DNA from: a bacterium BRH_c32
GTDB lineage: Bacteria > Bacteroidota > Ignavibacteria > Ignavibacteriales > Melioribacteraceae
Direction of reading: 5' to 3'
NCBI GenBank assembly: GCA_001516025.1
Contig: LOEU01000001.1
Location: 91,000 to 154,999, forward strand
Length of the DNA stretch: 64,000 nucleotides
Shown here in pieces: positions 1-7,639 of the stretch. Under the pieces are notes generated by a model, which ran no database searches, was not told where the DNA came from, and saw nothing but the letters and a program-made list of their open reading frames with translations. The position numbers were made by a program, and so were the translations under genes. Numbering within the stretch: the first letter of the stretch is position 1; every line of letters starts with the position of its first letter.

Positions 1-25
1 CTCCACCTTTGAAAGTTTTTTTCAT
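1..25 (-). CDS. 5' end of a gene running off the left edge, possibly rnfC
   Basis: On the minus strand an ATG at 25 opens a frame reading MKKTFKGG before the window ends. The pattern K-T-F-K-G-G right after the start is typical of RnfC, the subunit of the Rnf/Nqr-like electron transport complex, whose N-terminus usually continues with I/V-H-P. Only eight residues are visible, so this is a guess from a short motif. The roughly 190 bases between this start and the next gene would then be its leader; I see no other gene there, and a 75-codon plus-strand frame in it looks random. Confidence 0.3.
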
Positions 26-212
26 TGCAATTATCTCAATTAATGAAAAGACTTCACATATTCGCAAAAATTATGCCGAAATTACGACTTTAATATCCCC
101 TTTTTCTTTTTATTTTGGCTTAAAAACGAATACTATTATAATTATTTTTCTCAAAAATTTTCATAATTGGAAAAAATACTTATTTATGAGAAATAAGAGA
201 AAAGAGGTTTTT

Positions 213-1142
213 CTAATTTATATATGCGGGTGCTAAAATTTCATCGTCTTGATACTCTTTTTCAATTGGTGGAATGATTTTTATAGTTTTGAGACTGACA
301 TCAATCGAGGGATTATTTAATTCAATCATATAGTACGAAGATTCAGTCTCTGATGCATTATCTATCGATCCACCTGCATTTAAGAATTTTATCCCCTTTC
401 GGTAATATTCTTTTAATTCATGGCTATGTCCATGAAGTACGAGCTCAATTCCATGATCTACAAAATATTTCATTAATTTCTTTTTCCCGCGCAGTTTCAT
501 TGTATAGCTTTCTATCTTATTCCACATACTGCTTTCAGAACTTTTTGTTTCCATATTATTTTTATAGAAATGGTGGTGTATTAAAGCAATTTTCTTTTTT
601 GTATTAATTAGTGGATTTTCAAATACTTTCGCAAAACCCTCTAACTCTTTTTTATTCACACTGCCATTTGAAGCAAATGGATTTCTTAATTTGGAATAAT
701 CTGAAATAGAGTTAATCCCAATTAGAACTGCATCTTCTACAATCTTTGCATAAGGGAAATAATAATTGTCATCAAATCGAATCGTATTTTCGAATAGTTC
801 ACGAAAATAATGTGTAAAAGTTTTTACTTTTTCCTGATAATTAGTATGAATACATCTATTTGGAAAATTAATTACATCTAAAGCAGTTTGAACTCCTCCA
901 AAAATATCATGATTCCCAATAACTATTGAAGTTCTATCACTTCTTAATAGATTGAATTTTTCAAGGATATTTCTTAAAATGAGATAATCTTTCTCTTCCG
1001 CATTATCGGAAAGGTCTCCCGTTATTACTAAATGGTCAAATCTGGTTTCTAATGCATCGCTTAAGATTTGTTTTGTCTTTGCGATATTATTTAGTTTAAA
1101 TCTTCCACATAAGTGAAGATCCGAAATATGAATTATTTTCAT
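213..1142 (-). CDS. Calcineurin-like metallophosphoesterase
   Basis: Cytosolic metal-dependent phosphoesterase of the CpdA/Icc-like family. From the chosen start the protein opens MKIIHISDLHLCGRF, giving the D-x-H metal motif; then ITGDLSDNA (G-D-x-x-D), VIGNHD (G-N-H-D/E), HHHF and finally LHGHSHE (G-H-x-H), so all five metal-binding blocks are present. The open frame extends 13 codons further upstream, but the family normally starts directly with the M-K-I-x-H-I-S-D block, so I start at 1142. About 309 residues. It is transcribed away from the sugar operon at 1317 and shares its upstream region, which contains a perfect palindrome. The substrate (cyclic nucleotide or other phosphodiester) cannot be told from sequence. 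Confidence 0.85.
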   Translation of the reverse strand: MKIIHISDLHLCGRFKLNNIAKTKQILSDALETRFDHLVITGDLSDNAEEKDYLILRNILEKFNLLRSDRTSIVIGNHDIFGGVQTALDVINFPNRCIHTNYQEKVKTFTHYFRELFENTIRFDDNYYFPYAKIVEDAVLIGINSISDYSKLRNPFASNGSVNKKELEGFAKVFENPLINTKKKIALIHHHFYKNNMETKSSESSMWNKIESYTMKLRGKKKLMKYFVDHGIELVLHGHSHELKEYYRKGIKFLNAGGSIDNASETESSYYMIELNNPSIDVSLKTIKIIPPIEKEYQDDEILAPAYIN

Positions 1143-1207
1143 GATTATTTTTCGTAAAATTATTTTTGCCAAAATTAACATTTTAATATTAACAGAGAAT
1201 AAACTTT

Positions 1208-1228
1208 ATATTAACAAAATGTTAATAT
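1208..1228. promoter_or_regulatory. Perfect palindrome in a divergent intergenic region
   Basis: ATATTAACA, three A's, then TGTTAATAT: nine-base arms with no mismatch, between the phosphoesterase start (1142) and the sugar operon start (1317). A partial third copy of the half-site (ATTAACA) lies just upstream near 1188. The position suggests a dimeric repressor or activator site controlling one or both divergent genes. A random A/T-rich palindrome is the alternative. It is not followed by a T-run and ends no gene, so it is not a terminator. Confidence 0.4.
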
Positions 1229-1285
1229 CTTCGTTTTAACAATTTCTTAACTTAGGTAATTCGTGAATATCTCTTTAGAAAGGTT

Positions 1286-1293
1286 TATCTTTG
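1286..1293 (+). promoter_or_regulatory. Candidate -7 element for the sugar-acid operon
   Basis: TATCTTTG matches the Bacteroidota-type -7 consensus TAnnTTTG and lies 23 bases before the first ATG of the operon. The -33 element is poor (TTCG at 1260-1263 with a 22-base spacer, instead of TTG with 20), so this is weaker than the promoters at metK, rpsT, tRNA-Lys and the TonB receptor. Confidence 0.35.
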
Positions 1294-1316
1294 CAGATAA
1301 TTAAATGTAAAAGGGT

Positions 1317-2333
1317 ATGGGCAAAAAAATTCTTTTTATCGGCGGTTCGATTAATCAAACATCAATGATGCATCAGATATCATTGAAAATGAAGGACTGC
1401 GACTCCTATTTCTCTCCTTATTATGGTGACGGATATATCGATTTTTTTGCAAAGCGAGGTGTTCTAGATTTTTCAATCCTCGGCGGTGAATTCAAAAAAT
1501 CCACCGAAAACTATCTTAACAGCCACAATCTAAATATCGATTACCAAGGGAAGAGGCATAATTACGATTTGGTTTTTACGGGTTCTGATCTTATAATTCC
1601 CAAGAACATCCGCGATAAAAGGTTAATATTAGTTCAAGAAGGGATGACCGATCCTGAGAATTTTATGTATCATTTAGTTAAGCATCTTGGTCTGCCCCGC
1701 TGGATGGCGAGCACTTCTGCAACAGGACTATCTGATTTATATGATATTCTTTGTGTGGCTTCTGAAGGTTATCGAGAACTATTTATACGAAAAGGTGTAA
1801 AACCGGAAAAAATTGTTGTAACGGGTATCCCAAATTTCGATAACCTTAAAACTTATTTGAATAATAATTTCCCAATGAAAAATTTTGTCCTCGTTGCTAC
1901 TTCGGATTCAAGAGAAACTTTCAAATATGAAAATAGAAAGAAATTTATTCTTGACTGCGTAAAGATAGCAAACGGGAAGCAGCTAATTTTCAAACTCCAT
2001 CCCAACGAAAATTTTAAGAAGGCGACAAGAGAGATTAATGAATATGCTCCCGGCGCTTTAGTCTATACTTCAGGTGATATAAACGAAATGATAGCCAAGT
2101 GCGATATACTTATAACAAAATATTCATCGGTCTCTTATGTGGGTATTAGTCTTGGCAAAGAAGTTCACTCTTATTTCGATTTAGAAGAATTGAAAAGATT
2201 AAATCCTATTCAAAATAATGGTACTTCTGCCGAGAGAATTGCAAAAATCGCACTTCATCTATTAAAACAACCAAAATCCTATCCAATAAATATTAACGAA
2301 TTTCAGAATATTTCAGAAACGGTAAATGTCTAA
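1317..2333 (+). CDS. GT-B-like glycosyltransferase, candidate sugar-acid transferase
   Basis: 338-residue protein with a GT-B-like plan: an N-terminal Rossmann half opening KKILFIGGS and a C-terminal half with KLHPNENF and later TKYSSVSYVGISLGKEV. The H-P motif and the following S-S are what is seen in CDP-glycerol/polysialyltransferase-like and UDP-GlcNAc 2-epimerase-like proteins. It is first in a tight operon for a probable CMP-activated sugar acid (it overlaps the cytidylyltransferase by 8 bases), so a transferase using that CMP sugar is the natural role. A 2-epimerase or a CDP-alcohol transferase are alternatives. No membrane segment is visible. Confidence 0.6.
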   Translation: MGKKILFIGGSINQTSMMHQISLKMKDCDSYFSPYYGDGYIDFFAKRGVLDFSILGGEFKKSTENYLNSHNLNIDYQGKRHNYDLVFTGSDLIIPKNIRDKRLILVQEGMTDPENFMYHLVKHLGLPRWMASTSATGLSDLYDILCVASEGYRELFIRKGVKPEKIVVTGIPNFDNLKTYLNNNFPMKNFVLVATSDSRETFKYENRKKFILDCVKIANGKQLIFKLHPNENFKKATREINEYAPGALVYTSGDINEMIAKCDILITKYSSVSYVGISLGKEVHSYFDLEELKRLNPIQNNGTSAERIAKIALHLLKQPKSYPININEFQNISETVNV

Positions 2334-3159
2334 ACCAAAAATAGTAACAATAATTCAAGCAAGAACCTCATCGACACGTCTGCCGGGCAAAGTCCTGCTG
2401 CCGATAGTTGGCAAACCAATGCTTTATAGAATGTATGAACGTGTAAAATATTCCTCGCTTGTTAAGCAGATAGTAATTGCCACGTCTTCAAGTATTGAGG
2501 ATGACCCGATAGAGGAGCTTTGCTCTATGGTTGGAATTGATTGCTTTAGAGGCAGCTTAACCGATTTACTCGATCGCCACTATCGAGCAGGTAGATTGTA
2601 TAATGCCGATGCAATTGCTAAAATTCCATCCGATTGCCCTTTAATAGATTACCGAATTATCGATAAAGTATTTTCGTACTATTTAGAGAATTATAGGAAT
2701 TATGATTACGTAAGTAATCTTCATCCTGCAACATATCCCGATGGTAACGATGTTGAGATTATCTCTATGGATGCACTTGAACGAGGATGGAAAGAAGCTA
2801 AGCGCAGTCTTGAAAGAGAGCATACTACTCCCTATTTTTGGGAAAATAAAGATATTTTCCGCAATGCAAATATTGCATGGGAAAGCGTATTGGATTATTC
2901 TTCTACTCATAGATGGACTATGGATTATCCCGAAGATTTCTTCTTCATCAAAAAAGTTTATGATGAATTATATCCTTCTAATCCTAAGTTCGGATTGGAG
3001 GATATTTTAGAATTACTGAAAAATAAGCCGGATCTAATGCAGATTAATTCAAAATATGCCGGTAAATATTGGTACGATAATCATTTAGATGAATTGAGCA
3101 ATATTGACGAATACAAACAAAAAATAAATTTGAGCGGTAAAAATGGGAAACAAAATTAG
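2326..3159 (+). CDS. SpsF-like cytidylyltransferase
   Basis: Nucleotidyltransferase of the SpsF/KdsB/NeuA-like family, which activates a keto sugar acid with CTP to a CMP sugar. The signature is IIQARTSSTRLPGKVLLPI near residues 8-26, followed by GKPMLYR, IATSS, and AIAKIPSDCPLID with the metal-binding Asp. About 277 residues; after the roughly 230-residue catalytic part there is a further tail ending in Lys/Asn-rich sequence. It overlaps the genes on both sides (8 and 17 bases), which suggests translational coupling. Together with the NeuB-like and KdsC-like genes this points to CMP activation of a NeuB product. Confidence 0.75.
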   Translation: MSKPKIVTIIQARTSSTRLPGKVLLPIVGKPMLYRMYERVKYSSLVKQIVIATSSSIEDDPIEELCSMVGIDCFRGSLTDLLDRHYRAGRLYNADAIAKIPSDCPLIDYRIIDKVFSYYLENYRNYDYVSNLHPATYPDGNDVEIISMDALERGWKEAKRSLEREHTTPYFWENKDIFRNANIAWESVLDYSSTHRWTMDYPEDFFFIKKVYDELYPSNPKFGLEDILELLKNKPDLMQINSKYAGKYWYDNHLDELSNIDEYKQKINLSGKNGKQN

Positions 3160-4477
3160 TCTTAATAACGATTACCCTGTAATCGAAAAATCGAATGAGC
3201 TTTATAAAAGAGCAACGGGATTAATCCCCGCATGGTCTATGACTTTAGCAAAAGGACCTACTCAATACGTAAATGGAGTATCGCCCAAATATCTCGTTAA
3301 AGGTAAAGGCGTTCATGTGTGGGATGTGGACGGGAATGAATATATCGATTATAATATGGGTATCGGTCCCCTTTCTCTCGGATATGCTTATGATAAAATC
3401 GATAACGCAATAAAAGAGCAATTGGAAGATGGTATCACATTTTCTTTGATGCATCCATTAGAAGTAGAAGTAGCAGAGATGATAAAAGAAATAATTCCCA
3501 ATGCTGAAGCAGTACGTTATAGCAAAACAGGTGCTGACGTTACGAGTGCGGCAATCAGATTAGCCCGCGCTTATACAGGCAAGAATAAGGTGCTCTGTTG
3601 TGGTTATCATGGCTGGCACGATTGGTATGTAAGTGTAACGGCTAGGAATGCAGGTATCCCCGAAGCAGTGCAGGCAATTTCGTTTACATTTAATTATAAC
3701 GATTTCGATAGCGTTATTAATTCAATCGATGATGATACGGCAGCTATTATTTTAGAACCCGTTGTATTCGCTGAACCGAAGGATAATTTTTTGCATAAAA
3801 TTGCAGAACTTTGTGAAAAGAAAAATATCGTATTGATATTCGATGAAATGTGGACAGGATTTAGAATGGCTCTTGGTGGTGCACAGGAATATTTCGGTAT
3901 CACTCCCGATTTGGCAACTTATTCCAAAGCAATTGCAAATGGAATGCCAATATCAGTACTTACAGGAAAAAGAAAGATTATGGATTTAATAGAAAACGAT
4001 ATCTTCTTTTTTACTACTTTCGGTGGAGAGGCTCTTTCTCTCGCTGCCGCAAAGGCAACTATTCAAGAACTAAAAGATAAAAATGTACCCACATATTTGA
4101 ACGAAAAAGGGGCAATGCTCAAAAATGGTTATAATGAAATTGCCGCTAAATTGGGTATGACTTATACTAAAGCAACCGGATATAATTGGAGATCATTAAT
4201 TACATTTGATGAAAAAGCGGGCGATCCGCTTCTTCAAAAATCACTCGTGCAGCAGGAGATGATTAAGCGTGGTGTCTTATGGAGCGGTTTCCATAATATG
4301 TCTTATTCTCATAAAGATGAAGATATTAATTATACTCTTTCTGTGTATGAAGCAGTACTTCCTATTCTAAAAAAAGCATTAGAACAAAATAACATTAAAG
4401 AATTATTGAAAGGTGAACCGGTTCAACCTGTATTTAGAAAGACAGATAACTTTAATATGAAACCGGTAAAAAAATAA
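3143..4477 (+). CDS. Class III PLP aminotransferase, glutamate-1-semialdehyde mutase-like
   Basis: 444-residue class III aminotransferase. Visible blocks are GVHVWDVDGNEYIDYNMGIG (N-terminal fold signature), SKTGADVTSAAIRLARAYTG, CCGYHGWHDW, IILEPVVF, IFDEMWTGFRMALGG (PLP-ring Asp) and YSKAIANGMPIS with the Schiff-base Lys. The family includes glutamate-1-semialdehyde aminomutase (HemL), but HemL copies embedded in sugar operons act on other substrates. Lying between a cytidylyltransferase and an SDR in a NeuB operon, it most likely places an amino group on a sugar or sugar acid. It has a long N-terminal part before the catalytic fold. A role in haem synthesis is unlikely here. Confidence 0.75.
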   Translation: MGNKISLNNDYPVIEKSNELYKRATGLIPAWSMTLAKGPTQYVNGVSPKYLVKGKGVHVWDVDGNEYIDYNMGIGPLSLGYAYDKIDNAIKEQLEDGITFSLMHPLEVEVAEMIKEIIPNAEAVRYSKTGADVTSAAIRLARAYTGKNKVLCCGYHGWHDWYVSVTARNAGIPEAVQAISFTFNYNDFDSVINSIDDDTAAIILEPVVFAEPKDNFLHKIAELCEKKNIVLIFDEMWTGFRMALGGAQEYFGITPDLATYSKAIANGMPISVLTGKRKIMDLIENDIFFFTTFGGEALSLAAAKATIQELKDKNVPTYLNEKGAMLKNGYNEIAAKLGMTYTKATGYNWRSLITFDEKAGDPLLQKSLVQQEMIKRGVLWSGFHNMSYSHKDEDINYTLSVYEAVLPILKKALEQNNIKELLKGEPVQPVFRKTDNFNMKPVKK

Positions 4478-4478
4478 T

Positions 4479-5282
4479 ATGAATCTATTCTCTTTAGAAG
4501 GTAAAACAGCAATTGTAACGGGTGCCCTTGGATTAATCGGGAAACATCATTGCTCCGCTTTAGCAGATGCAGGGGCGAATGTGGTGGTTGCTGATGTAAA
4601 CAAAAATAATTGCCGCGATTTTGCATCGATGTTCGAAACAAAGGCAATCGGTGTGGGGCTTGACGTTACAGACCCTGAATCAATTAAAAAAATGAGAGAT
4701 ACAATTATAAAAGAGTATGGGCATATCGATATTTTGGTAAATAATGCCGCAATAAACGATATGTTCGAAAGTCCCCAAGCTGCATTAGAACAATCGAAAT
4801 TTGAAAACTACCCGTTGGAGCTTTGGCAAAAATCGGTTGACGTTAATTTAACGGGAGTATTCTTATGCTCTCAAATTCTCGGCAAATGTATGGCAGACCA
4901 AAAATCGGGAAGCATTATTAATATTGGTTCGACTTATGGTATTACTGCGCCTGATCAATCACTTTATATTGATGGAGAAGGAAATCAAAAATTTTATAAA
5001 CCACCTGCATATTCAGCTACAAAGGGAGCAGTAATTATGTTTTCTCGTTATCTTGCTTCTTACTGGGGCAAAGATGGTGTAAGAGTTAATACTCTTTCTC
5101 CCGGCGGTGTGGAAAATATGCAGGACGAATTTTTTGTTGAAAAATATTCTAAGAAAACTCCATTAGGAAGAATGGCGAGACCAACTGACTATAAAGGAGC
5201 ATTAATATTTTTAGCAAGTGAAGCATCGGCATATATGACAGGGGCTAACCTTGTTGTAGATGGCGGCTGGACTAGCTGGTAA
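4479..5282 (+). CDS. SDR-family oxidoreductase
   Basis: 267-residue classical short-chain dehydrogenase/reductase. It has the nucleotide-binding TGALGLIGKHH block near residue 14, the NNAAIND block near 88, the catalytic Ser in IGSTYG, the Tyr/Lys pair in YSATKGA, and a C-terminal end MTGANLVVDGGWTSW, the common SDR ending. The stop of the aminotransferase is one base away, so it belongs to the same operon. It probably oxidises or reduces a hydroxyl/keto group of the sugar acid precursor, supplying the carbonyl for the aminotransferase or reducing a product. The glycine motif is T-G-A-L-G-L-I-G, typical of SDRs in sugar-acid clusters. Confidence 0.8.
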   Translation: MNLFSLEGKTAIVTGALGLIGKHHCSALADAGANVVVADVNKNNCRDFASMFETKAIGVGLDVTDPESIKKMRDTIIKEYGHIDILVNNAAINDMFESPQAALEQSKFENYPLELWQKSVDVNLTGVFLCSQILGKCMADQKSGSIINIGSTYGITAPDQSLYIDGEGNQKFYKPPAYSATKGAVIMFSRYLASYWGKDGVRVNTLSPGGVENMQDEFFVEKYSKKTPLGRMARPTDYKGALIFLASEASAYMTGANLVVDGGWTSW

Positions 5283-5292
5283 AAAGGAATCT

Positions 5293-5814
5293 ATGGAAAA
5301 AAGAAAAAAATTATCTAAAAGCGAACTTATTAAAAGAGCAAAAAAAATTAAATTGCTTCTAACTGATTGCGATGGCGTCCTTACCGATAATGGCGTTTAT
5401 TATGGAAAAGATGGCGAAGAACTAAAACGTTTCTCTATTCGAGACGGAATGGGAGTAAAGCGATTAATAAATCTTGTTAATGTGGAAACAGGTATTATTT
5501 CGGGTGAAAACACTGCTCCGGTAAAAGCCAGAGCAAAAAAATTAGAAATGAAGGAAATTCATCTCGGTATAAAAGATAAACCAAAGACACTTGCAGAGAT
5601 AATGAAGAAAAGAAAATTAAAAGCCGAGGAGATCGCTTTTATAGGTGATGATACGATCGATGTGGAAGTAATGAAAACAGTGGGACTAGCTGCCTGCCCT
5701 ATTGATGCTACTAAATTTGCTTTAAAAGTAGCAGATTATGTTACTGAAAATCGTGGAGGCTTTGGAGCTTTTAGAGATTTTGCAGAGTTTATAATTGAAG
5801 CAAAATTAAAATAG
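5293..5814 (+). CDS. KdsC-like HAD phosphatase
   Basis: Small HAD phosphatase of the KdsC (YrbI) type, which removes phosphate from a newly made 8- or 9-carbon keto sugar acid phosphate. Motif I is LLTDCDGVLTDN, motif II is GIISGE, and motif III/IV is IGDDTIDVEVM; the C-terminal ADYVTENRGGFGAFRDF is the KdsC tail. About 173 residues from the chosen start, the family's usual length. The frame is open 11 codons upstream, overlapping the SDR gene, but ATG 5293 is preceded by AAGGA at 5284-5288, so I start there. It directly precedes the NeuB-like synthase whose phosphorylated product it would act on. Confidence 0.8.
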   Translation: MEKRKKLSKSELIKRAKKIKLLLTDCDGVLTDNGVYYGKDGEELKRFSIRDGMGVKRLINLVNVETGIISGENTAPVKARAKKLEMKEIHLGIKDKPKTLAEIMKKRKLKAEEIAFIGDDTIDVEVMKTVGLAACPIDATKFALKVADYVTENRGGFGAFRDFAEFIIEAKLK

Positions 5815-5828
5815 AGTGGAGGATAATT

Positions 5829-6713
5829 ATGGCTAAAGTAAAAGTTGGTAATAAATACATTGGCGATGGTCAACCGGTCTATATAATTGCCGAAATCGGT
5901 ATTAATCATAATGGTTCTCTTGAAATTGCAAAAAAAATAATTGATGGAGCCATTGCAGCAGGTTGCAATGCAGTGAAATTTCAGAAAAGAACTCCTGAAC
6001 TATGTGTACCCAAAGATCAATGGAACATCGAACGCGATACCCCCTGGGGTAGAATTACATATCTTGAATATCGCCATAAAGTGGAATTGTCTTTTGAAGA
6101 TTATTTAGAGATTGACCGTTACTGTTATGAAAAAGGAATCGAGTGGTTCGCATCTCCATGGGACGAAGAAGCGGTTCATTTTCTTGAGCAATTTAATCCA
6201 CATATTTATAAAGCTGCCTCTGCTTCTCTTACAGATTTTACGATGTTGGAAGCAATTAAAAAAACTGGCAAACCGATAATGATCTCTACCGGTATGTCCA
6301 CTCTCGAAGAACTTGACGGTGCATTAGATTTCATGGGTGATTATCCCATACTTATTGCTCAATCTACTTCCACGTATCCATGCAAATTAGAAGAGCTTAA
6401 TTTGAATGTAATAAAAAGTTATAAAGAAAAATACCCTCATATACCTATTGGATATTCGGGACACGAGACCGGATTAGCTCCTTCATTGGCTGCCGTAGTA
6501 CTGGGTGCAACATTTATCGAACGCCATATAACTCTCGATAGAGCGATGTGGGGAACGGATCAAGCTGCCTCGGTGGAAGTGCAAGGTATGTCTCGACTAG
6601 TTAAAGATATTCGAGATATAGAGAAGTCTCTAGGAGATGGAATTAAAAAAGTTTATGATAGTGAATTAGGAAGTATTAAAAAACTTAGAAGAATAAAATC
6701 TGAACCGGTATAA
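5829..6713 (+). CDS. NeuB-family sugar acid synthase without SAF domain
   Basis: Phosphoenolpyruvate-dependent aldolase-type synthase of the NeuB/SpsE family, condensing PEP with an aldose or N-acyl sugar. The TIM-barrel motifs are clear: IAEIGINHNGS, AGCNAVKFQKR, WFASPWDEEA, YKAASASLTD, MISTGMST and IPIGYSGHETG, with the metal-binding His in ERHITLDRAMWGTDQ. The protein ends after GSIKKLRRIKSEPV at 294 residues, so the C-terminal SAF (antifreeze-like) domain that completes the active site in NeuB is absent. Either it works with a single domain, as some SpsE-like proteins may, or the substrate differs. AGTGGAGG at 5814-5822 serves as ribosome binding site. Confidence 0.8.
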   Translation: MAKVKVGNKYIGDGQPVYIIAEIGINHNGSLEIAKKIIDGAIAAGCNAVKFQKRTPELCVPKDQWNIERDTPWGRITYLEYRHKVELSFEDYLEIDRYCYEKGIEWFASPWDEEAVHFLEQFNPHIYKAASASLTDFTMLEAIKKTGKPIMISTGMSTLEELDGALDFMGDYPILIAQSTSTYPCKLEELNLNVIKSYKEKYPHIPIGYSGHETGLAPSLAAVVLGATFIERHITLDRAMWGTDQAASVEVQGMSRLVKDIRDIEKSLGDGIKKVYDSELGSIKKLRRIKSEPV

Positions 6714-6715
6714 TC

Positions 6716-7534
6716 ATGGAGTCGTTCTTCAATTATATAATAAATTATTTCAGTAATATTTCTTTTGCCGAAAAATTCTCATTCATTGCAATAATTTCCG
6801 CCGCAATTATTTATATTATTTTAGAACGCATCTTCCCTTACAATAAAGGTCAGAGTATTATTAGGGAAGGATTCTTTAATGATCTCGCTCTTTATACAAT
6901 AGCTCAAAGTTATATATTGGGGATAGTTATTTTCTCAGGGGTCATTGCCTTTATTGATAATACTACGGGGATAAGTCGATTAAAACTATTTTCCGAAGTT
7001 CCTATCTGGCTGCAGTTAATCTTTTTTACTATAACACATGATCTTTATATCTATTGGATGCATCGCTGGCAGCATAAAAATAAATATTTATGGCGGCTTC
7101 ATGAAGCACATCACTCTCCTAGAAAAGTTGATTGGCTTTCAGGCTCGCGCTCTCATGCAGTCGAAATATTAATTAATCAGACAGTTGAATTTCTTCCTAT
7201 CGTTTTGCTCGGTTCTCCCGTTGAAGTAATTGCTTATAAAGGTGTTATCAGTGCTCTTTGGGGTATGTGGATTCATGCGAATATTAATGTCAATACCGGT
7301 GCATTACAAAAAATTATTAATGGTCCTGAAATGCACCGTTGGCATCACACCACAGGGAAAGGACGTAATAGAAATTTCTCGACTAAATTAGCTATTTGGG
7401 ATTGGTTATTCGGTACTGCATATCTACCTGAAGGCAAAGCCCATGAGTATGGACTCAAAACATTCTTCCCCGAACCGTTTCACAAACAATTCTTGTATGC
7501 ATTTAGAAGCTACAAATCGCCCAAGAAAGACTGA
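6716..7534 (+). CDS. Sterol desaturase/fatty acid hydroxylase family membrane protein
   Basis: Integral membrane di-iron oxygenase of the fatty acid hydroxylase superfamily, about 272 residues. The histidine clusters are HRWQH, LHEAHH and MHRWHHT, in the family's order, between hydrophobic segments near residues 20-40, 60-85, 100-115 and 150-185. The ATG is two bases after the NeuB-like stop, so it is the last gene of the sugar operon. Members act on sterols, fatty acids, carotenoids or lipid headgroups; nothing here fixes the substrate. A lipid or lipid-linked modification accompanying the sugar acid is one possibility. Confidence 0.75.
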   Translation: MESFFNYIINYFSNISFAEKFSFIAIISAAIIYIILERIFPYNKGQSIIREGFFNDLALYTIAQSYILGIVIFSGVIAFIDNTTGISRLKLFSEVPIWLQLIFFTITHDLYIYWMHRWQHKNKYLWRLHEAHHSPRKVDWLSGSRSHAVEILINQTVEFLPIVLLGSPVEVIAYKGVISALWGMWIHANINVNTGALQKIINGPEMHRWHHTTGKGRNRNFSTKLAIWDWLFGTAYLPEGKAHEYGLKTFFPEPFHKQFLYAFRSYKSPKKD

Positions 7535-7580
7535 TTTATTTTTCATCATATGAACGACTTGTTATTCTCGTTTTATAATT

Positions 7581-7604
7581 GGGTATCTTATTAAAAAGAT
7601 ACCC
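7581..7604. terminator. Hairpin between convergent genes
   Basis: GGGTATCTT, loop ATTAAA, AAGATACCC: a perfect nine-base stem between the hydroxylase-family gene (+) and metK (-). No clear T-run follows on either strand, so it may act as an mRNA-end hairpin shared by both transcripts rather than a classical intrinsic terminator. Confidence 0.5.
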
Positions 7605-7639
7605 ACATACTCATAGGATATTTTAATTATTATACTAAA

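Noticed and set aside
9..236. 75-codon plus-strand frame at the left edge
   Set aside because: A/T-rich, no domain, overlaps the end of the phosphoesterase on the other strand; the leader of a gene to the left explains the space better.
3143..4477. hemL for haem synthesis
   Set aside because: The aminotransferase sits inside a sugar-acid operon with coupled starts; no other haem gene is near.
5260..5292. Longer N-terminus of the KdsC-like protein
   Set aside because: It would overlap the SDR gene; the ATG at 5293 has a good ribosome binding site and gives the family's length.
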